Shown: positions 24,244 through 35,460 of the stretch, in pieces | Numbering within the stretch: the stretch's first letter is position 1 | How the letters are laid out: each line of letters starts with the position of its first letter | From: Clavibacter michiganensis subsp. insidiosus | Lineage (GTDB): Bacteria; Actinomycetota; Actinomycetes; Actinomycetales; Microbacteriaceae | Length of the DNA: 64,000 bases | Assembly: GCF_002240565.1 (NCBI RefSeq) | Contig: NZ_MZMO01000001.1 | Span: 124,001 to 188,000 of the forward strand | Reading direction: 5' to 3' | Program-made: the position numbers and the translations under genes | The notes under the pieces: model-generated | Databases searched by the model: none | What the model was told of the DNA's origin: nothing | The model's input: the letters and a program-made list of their open reading frames with translations, nothing else

Positions 24244-24479
24244 TGGGCGCCGACGACGACGCCCCCACCGGCGTCCACTGCCGCCTCGACGAGCTGCTCG
24301 CCGCGCGCGGCATGACGCTCACGCGGCTGAGCGCGATCGTGGGCGTGAGCCAGGTGAACCTCTCGGTCCTGAAGAACGACCGCGCCCGGGCGATCCGCTA
24401 CTCGACCCTCGTCGCGGTGTGCCGCGCGCTCGAGTGCGAGATCGGCGACCTGCTGGTGCTGGATCCGCCGGCGGCCTGA
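24243..24479 (+). CDS. small XRE-family HTH regulator (YozG-like)
   Basis: 78 aa, almost entirely one helix-turn-helix domain: CRLDELLAARGMTLTRLSAI, VGVSQVNLSVLKN, ARAIRYSTLVAVCRALECE and IGDLLVLDP. This Cro/YozG type pairs with DUF2975 membrane proteins. Its ATG overlaps the preceding stop. It probably autoregulates the pair through the inverted repeat at 23567-23594. Confidence 0.85.
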   Translation: MGADDDAPTGVHCRLDELLAARGMTLTRLSAIVGVSQVNLSVLKNDRARAIRYSTLVAVCRALECEIGDLLVLDPPAA

Positions 24480-24543
24480 CGCGCGCGACCCGCGGTGGAC
24501 GCCGGCATCGCGGTCGCCCAGCGGGTCGGCCCGCGGCCCAGCC

Positions 24544-25755
24544 CTACTGCTCGGGCTTCGTCGAGACGGCGACCGTGAACTTCGCGTTCCGACCCGCCTC
24601 CCGTGTCGGCCCGACGATGCGGGTCAGCTGCGGCCGGTAGCCGAGCGGGCTGTTGTAGACGGTCCAGAGCTCGCCGCCGGGGCGGAGCATGCGGGCCGCC
24701 GCGGCGAACAGGCGCGGCGCGAGGCCCGCGTGCACGGTGGCGCCCGTGTGGAACGGCGGGTTCAGGAGCACGAGGTCGGTGGATCCGTCGGGCACGGTGG
24801 ATCCCGCGTCGTCGCGCACCACGGGCACCCGGTCGGCCACGCCGTTCGCGGCGACGGTCGCGCGCGCGGAGTCGACGGCCGCCCACGACTGGTCGGTCGC
24901 GATCACGCGCAGGCCCGGCCGGGCGAGCGCGACGGCCGACGCGATGACGCCCGTGCCGCAGCCGAGGTCGACCGCGACGCGGGCGTCGGCGGGCAGGTCG
25001 GCGAGGAAGGAGAGGAGGAAGCGCGTGCCGATGTCGATCTTGGATCCGGCGAAGGCGGCGCCGTGCGCGCGCACCTCGAGGCCGAGGTCGGGGTGGGAGG
25101 CGCCGCGCGGGTAGGGGTCGCCGTCGTCGGCCCGCAGAGGGCGGCGCGCGACGAGGATCCGCGACTTCTGCCGCGCGAGGGTCGCGTGCACGTCGCCGAA
25201 GCGGCGGGCGAGGACCTCGGTCATCGCGGGCGTCATGTGCTTCACGCGGCCGCCGGCGAGCACGGTGACGTCGTCGGCGGCCGCCCGGGCGACCACCCCC
25301 GCCCACTCGTCGAGCGCGTCGAGGCTGCGCGGCAGGCGCGCGACCACGATCCGGGCGCCCGCGGCGAGCGCGTCGTCGAGCCCGTGGTGGCGGAGATCCG
25401 CGGTCTCGCCGGTCAGCTCCGCGTTGAGGTCGAGCGCGGTCTCGGAGGCGAGGGCGTCCTGGTGCACGCGGATGCGCAGGGGATCCGCCGCCCCGGCACG
25501 CCGCAGGGCCGCCGCGGCGCCGAGCGCGAGCGCGCCGTACTGGTCGCCGATGACGACGAGCTGCTCGGTACGCACCGGGCGACCCGCGTCGGTCGCGGCG
25601 TCGAGCAGCGCGACCAGCTCGTCGAGGAGCAGCCGGTCGGCCGCGTCCACGGCGAAGAGGTTCTCGGCCTCGACGTCGGGCCGGCGGCGCAGCGCGCCGA
25701 GGTCGAGCAGGTCGTCGGCAGCGGATGCGGGTGCGGCGTCGGGAGCGTCGCTCAC
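24544..25755 (-). CDS. class I SAM methyltransferase, RsmC/RlmG-like
   Basis: 403 aa. An N-terminal degenerate methyltransferase-like half (QLVVIGDQYGALALGAAAAL) is followed by an active half with motif I VAVDLGCGTGVIAS, VIATDQSW and the N6/N2-guanine or adenine motif LVLLNPPFHTG. This two-half layout is that of RsmC (16S G1207) and RlmG (23S G1835) rRNA N2-guanine methyltransferases. The GTG start overlaps the hspR stop (GTGA), so it is the last gene of the heat-shock operon, an uncommon addition. Confidence 0.85.
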   Translation of the reverse strand: MSDAPDAAPASAADDLLDLGALRRRPDVEAENLFAVDAADRLLLDELVALLDAATDAGRPVRTEQLVVIGDQYGALALGAAAALRRAGAADPLRIRVHQDALASETALDLNAELTGETADLRHHGLDDALAAGARIVVARLPRSLDALDEWAGVVARAAADDVTVLAGGRVKHMTPAMTEVLARRFGDVHATLARQKSRILVARRPLRADDGDPYPRGASHPDLGLEVRAHGAAFAGSKIDIGTRFLLSFLADLPADARVAVDLGCGTGVIASAVALARPGLRVIATDQSWAAVDSARATVAANGVADRVPVVRDDAGSTVPDGSTDLVLLNPPFHTGATVHAGLAPRLFAAAARMLRPGGELWTVYNSPLGYRPQLTRIVGPTREAGRNAKFTVAVSTKPEQ

Positions 25756-26225
25756 CGCGCGTCGCGCCCGGAGCCGTCGCGGTCGTCGCCCGGCATGGCG
25801 AGCGCCGCCCGGTACAGCACGACCTCGGTCTGCCGCGAGGGCCGCACGCCCGCGCGCAGCGACACCACGTCGCCGTCGCCGCGGGCCGCGAACACCCGGC
25901 GGCCGGGCCGCGACAGCAGCTCGTCGGCGAGCGCCGACTCCAGCTGGCGCACGCGGCCGCGGAGCTCCGACACCTGGTTCTCGAGCTCGAGGATCCGCGC
26001 GATGCCCTCCAGGCTCACGCCCTCCGCGCCGAGCCGGGCGACCTCCCGCAGCTGCACGATGTCGCGCATCGAGTAGCGGCGGCTTCTCCCGGCCGTGCGG
26101 GTGGGCGACACGAGCCCGAGGCGGTCGTACTGCCGGAGCGTCTGCGGGTGCATGCCCGACAGCTCGGCCGCCACGGAGATCACGAAGACGGGGGCGTCCT
26201 CGTCCATCGTGTCGCGGGGATCCAC
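25752..26225 (-). CDS. hspR: heat-shock repressor HspR, MerR family
   Basis: 157 aa. MerR-type HTH with HPQTLRQYDRLGLVSPTR and RSRRYSMRDIVQLREVARL, then a coiled-coil LELENQVSELRGRVRQLESA. HspR represses dnaK operons by binding HAIR inverted repeats, with DnaK as co-repressor. It lies directly behind dnaJ in the dnaK-grpE-dnaJ-hspR order typical of actinobacteria. Two HAIR-like sites precede dnaK. Confidence 0.95.
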   Translation of the reverse strand: MDPRDTMDEDAPVFVISVAAELSGMHPQTLRQYDRLGLVSPTRTAGRSRRYSMRDIVQLREVARLGAEGVSLEGIARILELENQVSELRGRVRQLESALADELLSRPGRRVFAARGDGDVVSLRAGVRPSRQTEVVLYRAALAMPGDDRDGSGRDAR

Positions 26226-26226
26226 G

Positions 26227-27243
26227 TCAGCTCCTGGCCCGCTCGATGAGCTCGCGGCGCGGGTCCTCGTCGGGGCCCGAGCTCGCGAACGCGTCGAGCG
26301 CCACGCGCTGGGCGTCGGTGAGGCGGGACGGCACCGCGACCTCGATGCGCGCGAGCAGGTCGCCCGTGCCCTTCGGGGTCGTGACGCCGCGGCCCTTGAC
26401 CCGCAGCACCTTGCCGCTGGACGTGCCGGGCGCGACCTTCAGCCGCACCGGGTCGCCGCCGAGCGTGGGCACCTCGATGGTCGCGCCGAGCGCGGCCTCG
26501 GGGAAGGTGACGGGCACGTTGACCCGCAGGTTCAGCCCGTCGCGCTCGAACACCGGGTGCGGTCGCACGTGCACCGTGAGGATGATGTCGCCCGACGCGC
26601 CGCCGTCGCCCGACGGCTCGCCCTTGCCGGCGAGGCGGATCTTCTGCCCGTCGGAGACCCCGGCCGGCACGCGCACCGTGAGGGGGCGGCCGTCGGAGTC
26701 CTGCAGGCGCACGACGTCGCCCTGCACCGCGGTGAGGAAGTCGATCGTGGTGGTGGCGGTGACGTCGCGGCCCTTGGTGGGCGCGCCGTAGCCGCGGTAG
26801 CCGCCGGTCGACTGGCCGAAGCCGCCGTTGCCGAACATGCCGCCGAGGATGTCCTCGAACCCGCCCTGGCTGTACTGCGGCTGGCCGGATCCGAACCCGG
26901 CCGCCCGCCGCCCGCGGCCGCCGGCCTGCTGGCCGAACATGCCGCCGAACACGTCCTCGAACCCGCCCGCCTGGCCGCCGCCGGCACCCGGGGCGGTGAA
27001 GCGCGCGCCGGATCCCATGGCCCGCATCTGGTCGTACTCGCGGCGCTGCTCCTTGTCGGCCAGCACGGCGTGCGCCTCGCTGATCTCCTTGAAGCGCGCC
27101 TCGGCCGACGGATCCGGGTTGCTGTCCGGGTGGTACTGCCGCGCGAGCTTGCGGTAGGCCTTCTTCAGGTCGGCCTCCGAGACGTCCTTGGACACTCCGA
27201 GGACCTTGTAGAAGTCCTTGTCGAACCAGTCCTGGCTGGCCAT
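26227..27243 (-). CDS. dnaJ: DnaJ-type co-chaperone without zinc finger
   Basis: 338 aa from ATG 27243. J domain with HPD in ARQYHPDSNPDPSAE, a Gly/Phe-rich region (FEDVFGGMFGQQAGGRG, FEDILGGMFGNGGFGQS), then two C-terminal beta-barrel substrate-binding domains. The CxxCxGxG zinc-finger repeats of type A DnaJ are absent, so it is a class B/CbpA-like form, as is usual for the dnaJ within actinobacterial hspR operons. It stimulates DnaK ATPase and delivers unfolded clients. 120 bp separate it from grpE. Confidence 0.95.
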   Translation of the reverse strand: MASQDWFDKDFYKVLGVSKDVSEADLKKAYRKLARQYHPDSNPDPSAEARFKEISEAHAVLADKEQRREYDQMRAMGSGARFTAPGAGGGQAGGFEDVFGGMFGQQAGGRGRRAAGFGSGQPQYSQGGFEDILGGMFGNGGFGQSTGGYRGYGAPTKGRDVTATTTIDFLTAVQGDVVRLQDSDGRPLTVRVPAGVSDGQKIRLAGKGEPSGDGGASGDIILTVHVRPHPVFERDGLNLRVNVPVTFPEAALGATIEVPTLGGDPVRLKVAPGTSSGKVLRVKGRGVTTPKGTGDLLARIEVAVPSRLTDAQRVALDAFASSGPDEDPRRELIERARS

Positions 27244-27363
27244 CAGACGCCTCCCTTCTTCGTCGTCTCGTGGTGGGGGCCGCACGACCCGGTCCGGGCG
27301 CCCGCGCGTGCGGACGCCCGGACCGGGATGGGTGCAGCCGGATCGATGCTGCGGTTGATGGCG

Positions 27364-28028
27364 CTACTCCGGCTTGTCGACGACGACCTTCGCGGCCCGC
27401 AGCAGCGTCTCGCCGATGTAGTAGCCACTCTCGACGACGTCCGCGACGGTGTCCACCTGCACCTCGGGGTTCGGCTTCTGGAAGATCGCCTCGTGCACCT
27501 GCGGGTCGAAGGCGTCGCCGACGGCGCCGACCTTGACCAGCCCGATGCGCTCCACGTTCGTCCGCAGCTTGGCGACGATCGCGGTGAGCGGTCCGCCCTC
27601 CGCCAGGTCGCCGTGCTTCTCGGCGCGATCGAGGTCGTCGAGCACCGGGAGGATGCCCTTGACCACGTCGCCGACCGCGCGCTGGCGCTCGATCTCGCGG
27701 TTGGCCTCGGTGCGCTTGCGGTAGTTGGCGTACTCCGCGGTGACGCGCTTCAGGTCGGCGAGGTGCTCGGAGTCGCCCTCGACGGGCTCCGCCCGGGTCT
27801 TCTCGATGAGGTCCTGCAGCTCCTCGTCCATGGGGTCGGTCGTCTCCACGTCGGGGCCCTCGGCCTCGACGAACGCGCCGTCGACGCCGGGGAGGGAGGC
27901 CGCCTCGGCGGCGTCAGCCGCCTGCGCGTCGGATCCGGCCGGGGACGCGGAGGCCGACTGCTCGGCCCCCTCGCCCTCGGGCGTGACGTCGTCGGGCCCG
28001 CGGCCCTCGCCGTTCGCGGTGTCCTCGG

Positions 28029-28032
<4 letters not shown>
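27364..28032 (-). CDS. grpE: nucleotide exchange factor GrpE
   Basis: 222 aa. A long acidic, disordered N-terminus (~70 residues) precedes a helical dimerisation segment ([20 protein letters not shown]) and the C-terminal beta domain with [13 protein letters not shown] and [20 protein letters not shown]. It promotes ADP release from DnaK. The start overlaps the dnaK stop (ATGA), ensuring balanced synthesis. Confidence 0.97.
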
Positions 28033-29900
<1,868 letters not shown>

Positions 29901-30013
29901 GGGGTGTTCTCCTTCTATTGCCGCGGCGCCCGGATCACGGGGGTCGCTTCGTGTGGTGACGCGGGTGTCCCGCGGAGTCTCGCTCGCGGTGCCGCTTCGT
30001 CAGCGGCGTGCTA

Positions 30014-30034
30014 CTTGAGCCGCGATGACTCAAC
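30014..30034 (-). promoter_or_regulatory. HAIR operator 1 (HspR)
   Basis: CTTGAGC-N7-ACTCAAC, against the HAIR consensus CTTGAGT-N7-ACTCAAG. Upstream of dnaK. Confidence 0.88.
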
Positions 30035-30073
30035 TCTACCGGGACCTCGCCGGGCGTCAAGTCGGGACGCCAG

Positions 30074-30098
30074 GAGTTGAGCGATGTCGGCTCAACTC
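30074..30098 (-). promoter_or_regulatory. HAIR operator 2 (HspR)
   Basis: GAGTTGAGC-N7-GCTCAACTC: perfect 9-bp arms with the HAIR core TTGAG-N9-CTCAA. It lies 62 bp from operator 1 (about six helical turns centre to centre), allowing joint occupancy. Confidence 0.85.
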
Positions 30099-30297
30099 AC
30101 AGGATCGGCGGCCCGCGATCGGCCCGATCGGCGGCGGTGTGCCCCGGCCGGGGGGGCCGGAGGGTCGAGACGGGGGCTACTGGTTCACGTAGATCGCTAC
30201 TGGGTCCCTTTTCCGGGGTCGATCTCCTGATTTAGCGTTGCCGAGGCGAGGCCGGGGGGCCTCTCGGCGCCCTTCATGAGGACGTGTTCTCCAGGGG

Positions 30298-33200
30298 GTG
30301 ATCGAGATGGTCGGTACGCGTGCGCGCCATGCCGCCGACCCGCGTCCGGTCGCCACCGGAGCGCGCTCCCGTCCCGGGATCCGCCGCCTGGCCGCGCTCG
30401 CGGCGGCCGCCGTCGGAGCCGCGCTCCTCGTCACCCTGCCCGCGCAGACCGCGACCGCGGCGTCGCAGCTGATCACGGAGTCGTTCAGCGGCACGAGCGT
30501 GACCGACGCCGCGTGGAAGCCGCTCGGCAGCGCCTGCCTCACCCGCGCCACCTCGACCCCGAGCAGCGGCTCGACGCTCGGCGTCTGCTCGAGCCGCACC
30601 CAGGCGCCGCCCGCGAGCGCGACCCCGGGTGCCCTCCAGCTCACCGACAACCGCGTCAACGCGGTCGGCGGCGTCGTCTACGACAACGCGATCCCGGCCG
30701 GCGGCGGGCTCGACATCAAGTTCGACCAGTACCAGTACGGCACCTCCTCCGGCGGCGCCGATGGCATCGGGTTCTTCCTCACCGACGGATCCGTGCCGCT
30801 CACCGCGGCGGGCCCGTCCGGCGGATCCCTCGGCTACGCCCAGAGCACGACCGCGGCGGGCGTCGCGGGCGGCTACCTCGGCGTCGGCCTCGACGCGTAC
30901 GGCAACTACTCGAACGGCACCGAGGGCCGCGGCACGGGATGCACCACCCCGAGCGCCGGCGTCGGCTCGCGCCCCAACGCCATCGCGCTGCGCGGACCCG
31001 GCACGGGCCTGACGGGCTACTGCTACCTGACGGGCGCATCGCCCGCGTCGAGCCTCCGCGCCACGACGACGCTGAGCACGCCGACCACGGACCTCGGCCG
31101 GACCATCCGCATCACGGTCTCCCCCGCCCGGCTCCCCGTCGTCACCGTCTACGTGGGCGCCACGGCCGGCGCATCCGCCGCATCCCTCACGCAGGTCGTG
31201 CAGTACACGATGACCACCCCCGCCCCCGCGTCCTACAAGCTCGGCTACCTCGCCTCGACGGGCACCTTCACGGACACGCACCTGATCCGCGAGGTGAGCG
31301 TCTCGAGCATCACCGACCTCACGCCGCTCAACCTCGTGAAGCAGATCGACCGGTCGACCGCGCAGCCCGCGGCCTACGCCGAGGGCCAGACGATCCCGTA
31401 TCAGTTCGTGCTCACCAACACCGGCGGCGTCATCCTGTCGAACCTCACGGTGAACGACCCCCTCGTCCCCTCCGCCTCCTGCACCGGGGGCCTCCTCGGG
31501 ACCGGCCTGCTCCTCATCGGCGCGTCGGCGACGTGCACGGGCACCCACGTCGTGACGCCCGCGGAGGCGATGTCCGGCACGCTCGTGAACACCGCGACGG
31601 CACGCGGCCTCAACACGCTGCTCCTGGGCGTGAACAGCAACTCGAGCACGGCGACCGCGAAGATCGTGACGCCGGCTCCCGCGCTCGCGCTCACGAAGAC
31701 GGGCACGCTCACGGACTCCAACGGCAACGGCCGGGCGGACGTCGGCGAGCGGATCGCCTACTCGTTCGTCGCGCGCAACAGCGGGAACGTGTCGCTGTAC
31801 ACGGTGGCGGTGGCCGACCCGCGCGTCACCGGCATCAGCCCCGCCTCCACGACCCTCGCGCCCGGCGCGTCCCAGACCTTCACCTCCACGGCGTACACCG
31901 TGACCCAGGCCGACGTGGACGCCGCGACGCCGATCGTCAACACGGCGACCGTCTCCGGGAAGACCTTCTCCGGGGCGGCCGCGCCGACCGCGAGCTCGTC
32001 GACGAGCACGCCGGTCAACGGATCCGCGGCGCTCACGCTGACCAAGGGCGCGACGCTCACGGGCGGGTCCGTGGCGGGCGCCACGGTCGCGTACACCTTC
32101 TCGATCAGGAACACCGGCACCGTGCCGCTCACCGGGGTGGCGCTCACGGATCCGCTGCCCGGGCTGTCGGCCGTGACGTACGCGTGGCCGGGCACCGCGG
32201 GCACGCTCGCCGTCGGCGCGACAGCGACCGCCACCGCGAGCTACACGGTGCGGCAGGCCGACGTCGACGCGGGGCAGATCGCGAACACTGCGACCGTCCG
32301 CGGCGCGAGCTCCGGCGGCACGCAGGCGCAGGCCTCCGCGACCCGCACCGTGACCCTCGACCGCACGGCGACCCTGGCCTTCACCAAGACCGCGACGCCC
32401 GGCAACGTGCCGACGGCGGGCGGCGTCGTGACGTACGCGTTCCGGCTGCAGAACACCGGGTCGACGACCCTCACGGGCGTCTCCATCGCGGATCCGCGCA
32501 CCGGCGTCTCCGCCCTGGCGTACACGTGGCCCGGCACCGCGGGCACGCTCGCACCCGGCCAGGTCGTGACCGCGACCGCCACGTACACGGCCACGACCGC
32601 GGACGTGGCGGCCGGCTCCATCGTCAACACCGCGACCGCCACCGCCACCGCGCCGACCGGCGCGATCAGCCGCACCGCGACCGCGACCGTGCTGGCGGTG
32701 CCGGACCCGCTGCCGGACGCCGCGACGACGCCGCAGGGCGTGCCCGTGGTGGTCGACGTGCTGGCCAACGACGGGCCCGCCGCGACGGGTGCGACGCTCA
32801 GCCGCGCACAGCTCTCGGCGACGCCGGCGCTCGTGGGCGGCGCGGCGGCACCCGTGCCCGCGTCGCCGACCTCCGGCAGCGTCACGTGCGTCGCGAGCGG
32901 CACGGACCGCGGCCGCTGCACGTACCGGTCGGTCGACGGCTTCACGGGCGTGGACGTCTTCGACTACGCGCTGCAGAGCGCCGCGGGCACCTGGAACGTG
33001 CGCGTCACGATCACCGTCACGCCCGTCAACCGCACGGCCGTCGCCCGCGCCGACCGGCTGGTGGCGACCATCGGCGGTCCGGACGTGATGATCGACCCGC
33101 GGGCCAACGACACCGACGTGGACGGCGACGCCCTCGCGATCACGGGTGCCACCCCGCCCGCCGCGCTGCCCGGGTCGTTCAGCTGCTCGGCCGTCCTGTG

Positions 33201-33711
33201 CATGTACCGGCCTCCGACCACGGGGACGGCGGGATCCACCGCGATCGCCTACGCGATCACCGACCGCCCAGGGGCGCCCGGTACCGGCATCGCCGCGACA
33301 TCGACGATCACCGTCTACCTCGACCCCGCGCCGCTCGTGCCCCGCGGCTTCACGCACCGGGACGACGCCGCGCTCGGCGCATCCACCGGCACCTGGACGA
33401 GCACGACGACCGTCACCGCCGCCACCGCGAGCTGCGTCGCCGGCCGTCCGGTCACGGCGCTCGCCTGGACCGCGGTCCCCGGCGCCACCGACCAGCTCGT
33501 CGAACGGCGTCTGGCGGGCACGACGCCGGGCGCGTGGATCACGGTCGCCCGCCTGGCCGGCACCGTCACCTCGTTCTCGGACGACCGGCTCGGCGAGTCC
33601 CGCTCCTACCAGTGGCGCGTCCGTCCCGACCTGCAGCGCTGGCTCGGCGTCGCGAGCGCCCCCTCCGTCGCCGTCGCCCAGCCGGCGGCCGTCTCCGCGG
33701 TGGGCTGCTGA
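30298..33711 (+). CDS. large exported surface protein with lectin-like and DUF11 repeats
   Basis: 1137 aa from GTG 30298 (ATG 30307 is equally possible). Signal peptide (RRLAALAAAAVGAALLVTLP, cut near TATAAS). An L-type lectin-like region covers ~56-330 (KFDQYQYGTSSGGADGIGFF, LGVGLDAYGNYSNG). Four DUF11/conserved-repeat modules of ~115 residues follow (recurring ALALTKTGTL, NTGTVPLTGV, VNTATV patterns). Next are two cadherin/Ig-like segments (VDVLANDGPAA, PRANDTDVDGDALAI) and a C-terminal domain ending AVSAVGC. No LPXTG or obvious anchor. It is probably an adhesin or wall-associated protein. TasA-like, LPXTG and SipW genes follow on the same strand. Confidence 0.85.
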   Translation: MIEMVGTRARHAADPRPVATGARSRPGIRRLAALAAAAVGAALLVTLPAQTATAASQLITESFSGTSVTDAAWKPLGSACLTRATSTPSSGSTLGVCSSRTQAPPASATPGALQLTDNRVNAVGGVVYDNAIPAGGGLDIKFDQYQYGTSSGGADGIGFFLTDGSVPLTAAGPSGGSLGYAQSTTAAGVAGGYLGVGLDAYGNYSNGTEGRGTGCTTPSAGVGSRPNAIALRGPGTGLTGYCYLTGASPASSLRATTTLSTPTTDLGRTIRITVSPARLPVVTVYVGATAGASAASLTQVVQYTMTTPAPASYKLGYLASTGTFTDTHLIREVSVSSITDLTPLNLVKQIDRSTAQPAAYAEGQTIPYQFVLTNTGGVILSNLTVNDPLVPSASCTGGLLGTGLLLIGASATCTGTHVVTPAEAMSGTLVNTATARGLNTLLLGVNSNSSTATAKIVTPAPALALTKTGTLTDSNGNGRADVGERIAYSFVARNSGNVSLYTVAVADPRVTGISPASTTLAPGASQTFTSTAYTVTQADVDAATPIVNTATVSGKTFSGAAAPTASSSTSTPVNGSAALTLTKGATLTGGSVAGATVAYTFSIRNTGTVPLTGVALTDPLPGLSAVTYAWPGTAGTLAVGATATATASYTVRQADVDAGQIANTATVRGASSGGTQAQASATRTVTLDRTATLAFTKTATPGNVPTAGGVVTYAFRLQNTGSTTLTGVSIADPRTGVSALAYTWPGTAGTLAPGQVVTATATYTATTADVAAGSIVNTATATATAPTGAISRTATATVLAVPDPLPDAATTPQGVPVVVDVLANDGPAATGATLSRAQLSATPALVGGAAAPVPASPTSGSVTCVASGTDRGRCTYRSVDGFTGVDVFDYALQSAAGTWNVRVTITVTPVNRTAVARADRLVATIGGPDVMIDPRANDTDVDGDALAITGATPPAALPGSFSCSAVLCMYRPPTTGTAGSTAIAYAITDRPGAPGTGIAATSTITVYLDPAPLVPRGFTHRDDAALGASTGTWTSTTTVTAATASCVAGRPVTALAWTAVPGATDQLVERRLAGTTPGAWITVARLAGTVTSFSDDRLGESRSYQWRVRPDLQRWLGVASAPSVAVAQPAAVSAVGC

Positions 33712-33733
33712 TGCCCGCCCCGCGACCCCCCAG

Positions 33734-33757
33734 GCCGCATCCGCCCCCGGATGCGGC
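33734..33757 (+). terminator. hairpin after the DUF11 surface gene
   Basis: GCCGCATCCG/CGGATGCGGC, perfect 10-bp stem with a CCCC loop, 23 bp after the stop codon. Confidence 0.7.
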
Positions 33758-33866
33758 GACACGCCCCGACCGACACGTCCATCACCGCACCAGCAGGAAC
33801 AGCAGCACCACCACCAGCACCATCCGCGCACATCGCGCACCGCGTCACACATCGAGAGGAACCACC

Positions 33867-34568
33867 ATGAGCACCACCCAGGCACCCCAGCGTCGTCGCC
33901 CCTGGAAGAAGATCGTCGCCACCGGCGCGGTCGTCGCCGTGGGCACGATCATCACCGGCGGCGCGTTCGCCATCTTCACCGACTCCGACACGGCGACGCT
34001 CCAGGCCGACGCGGGTCAGCTCGACATCGTCGCCACCGGCGACTACACGGTCGCGGACATCGCGCCCGGGGACACCGTCCAGCGGCCGATCCTGCTCGAG
34101 CTGCCCGACGCGACCAACGACGGCGACCTCGTGGCGGCCGTCCAGCTGTCCTACGCCGTGACGGCGGAGACGGCCGGCACGGACGACCCGGCCCTCGCCG
34201 GAGGCGGCGAGTCGCTCGTCAGCGGGGCCGCGGGACTCACCTACTCGCTGCAGACCTGCGTCGGCGGCGAGTGGACGTCCGCCACCGCCCCCGTGGGTGC
34301 GTACACCTGCTCCGGCACGGTGCAGCAGACCGGTGCGGGCACCCTCGACTCGATCACGGGCGCGGGCAGGTCCACCACGCTCACGCCGGCCGACTTCGGC
34401 GTCACTCCGACGGCGGACGGGACCTTCCCGAGCGACACCGCCGACGTCGCGCTCAACACCCTGATGGTCCTGCAGCTGCCCGACACCGCGGACAACGACT
34501 ACGAGAACGCGGCCGCATCGCTGACGTTCACCGCAGCCGCGATCCAGCGCGACGGCCTGCAGCGCTGA
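33867..34568 (+). CDS. TasA/camelysin-like exported protein
   Basis: 233 aa, ATG behind GAGAGGA. N-terminus WKKIVATGAVVAVGTIITGGAFAIFTDSD-type (basic patch, hydrophobic segment, then AFAIFTD). The A-x-F-T-D motif right after the hydrophobic core is that of SipW-processed TasA/CalY proteins, which form fibres in Bacillus biofilms. Beta-rich body with one Cys pair (LQTCVGGEW, AYTCSGTV). A dedicated SipW-type peptidase gene is 0.9 kb downstream. A 14-bp hairpin directly after it probably raises its expression relative to downstream genes. Confidence 0.75.
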   Translation: MSTTQAPQRRRPWKKIVATGAVVAVGTIITGGAFAIFTDSDTATLQADAGQLDIVATGDYTVADIAPGDTVQRPILLELPDATNDGDLVAAVQLSYAVTAETAGTDDPALAGGGESLVSGAAGLTYSLQTCVGGEWTSATAPVGAYTCSGTVQQTGAGTLDSITGAGRSTTLTPADFGVTPTADGTFPSDTADVALNTLMVLQLPDTADNDYENAAASLTFTAAAIQRDGLQR

Positions 34569-34576
34569 TCGCCTCC

Positions 34577-34608
34577 GATCGGGCCCCGGCACGCGCCGGG
34601 GCCCGATC
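34577..34608 (+). terminator. 14-bp hairpin after the TasA-like gene
   Basis: GATCGGGCCCCGGC/GCCGGGGCCCGATC, perfect stem, ACGC tetraloop, 8 bp after the stop. Confidence 0.75.
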
Positions 34609-34683
34609 GCCCGGCGTCGCGTCCGCGCGTCGCCCTGCCCCACCGCACCACCCCTCATCCGTCCCGACCCGGAGGACCCGACC

Positions 34684-35460
34684 ATGCGCGCACACCACGG
34701 CACCGGCGGCATCGCCGCCGCCGCCCTGTGCCTGACGCTGGTCGCCTCCGCACCGGCGGCCCCGGCCCGCGCCGCCGGGAGCCCCGCCGCCGTCGACTCC
34801 CCCTCGCTCGAGGTCGACGAGCTCACCGGCCCCGGCATCCCGCTCGACGACCTGGCCCCGGGCGACACCGTCGACTGGGCCGCCGACGTCACCAACGTCT
34901 CCGGGGACGCCTCCCCGCTCTCCGTCCGCCTCGACTCGATGCGCTCCATGGCCCTCACCGGCGACGCCGTGGGCGGCATCCAGCTGTCCGTCCGGCTCTG
35001 CGAGGACGGATTCGAGATCCTCACCGCGCCCATGCGCTGCCGCGGCCCCGTCGAGCCGCTCGGATCCGGTCCCGCCGCCACGCTCGACCGCGTCGTCACG
35101 CGCACCCCGCTCGACGCGGGCGAGACCGTGGGCATCGCCGTGCGCGTGCGGTTCCCGTCCGGCGCCGACAACGGGATGGAGTCCACGGCCGGCATGATCC
35201 GCATCGGCTTCGCCCTCGTCGACGACACGGGTGCCGGCACGGATCCGTCCACCGGTGGCGGCACGGGGAGCGGCACCGGCACGGGCACCGGCACCTCGCC
35301 CGCGGGATCCGCCCCCGCCGCCGACGCCCCGCGCGACCTGCTCCCCGTCACGGGCCGCGACATCGCGTCCGCCCTGGCCGGCGCCCTGCTCGCCCTCCTC
35401 GGGGGCGGGATCCTGCTGCTCGCCGGCCGCCGCCGCCGCACCGCCGAGGCCGCGTCGTGA
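34684..35460 (+). CDS. LPXTG-anchored surface protein of the TasA-like module
   Basis: 258 aa, ATG behind GGAGG. Signal peptide (AAAALCLTLVASAPAAPARAAG), a ~160-residue beta domain related to the neighbouring TasA-like proteins (LAPGDTVDWAADVTNVSG), a Gly/Thr/Ser linker, then the sortase motif LLPVTG at ~227, a membrane segment and an RRRR stop-transfer. It could tether fibres to the wall, as anchor pilins do (inference). Its stop overlaps the GTG of the signal peptidase gene. Confidence 0.85.
   Translation: MRAHHGTGGIAAAALCLTLVASAPAAPARAAGSPAAVDSPSLEVDELTGPGIPLDDLAPGDTVDWAADVTNVSGDASPLSVRLDSMRSMALTGDAVGGIQLSVRLCEDGFEILTAPMRCRGPVEPLGSGPAATLDRVVTRTPLDAGETVGIAVRVRFPSGADNGMESTAGMIRIGFALVDDTGAGTDPSTGGGTGSGTGTGTGTSPAGSAPAADAPRDLLPVTGRDIASALAGALLALLGGGILLLAGRRRRTAEAAS

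Larger units (their letters stand above)
29901..30297. other. regulatory region between dnaK and the DUF11 surface gene
   Basis: Holds the two HAIR sites (30014-30096) for the divergent dnaK operon. Further right is a folded segment (GCCGAG...CTCGGC, 30240-30268, with inner GAGGCC/GGCCTC) in the probable 5' UTR of the plus-strand surface gene. No coding frame seen. Confidence 0.5.

Noticed and set aside
30177..30297. Riboswitch upstream of the surface protein gene
   Set aside because: A stem is present at 30240-30268, but I could not match the conserved cores of c-di-GMP, c-di-AMP or other classes.
30274..33885. Open frame of ~1200 codons on the minus strand opposite the DUF11 surface gene
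   Set aside because: It is the GC-driven mirror of the real gene: Arg/Gly/Ala-rich, low complexity, no domain, no SD. The plus-strand product has a signal peptide and recognisable repeats.
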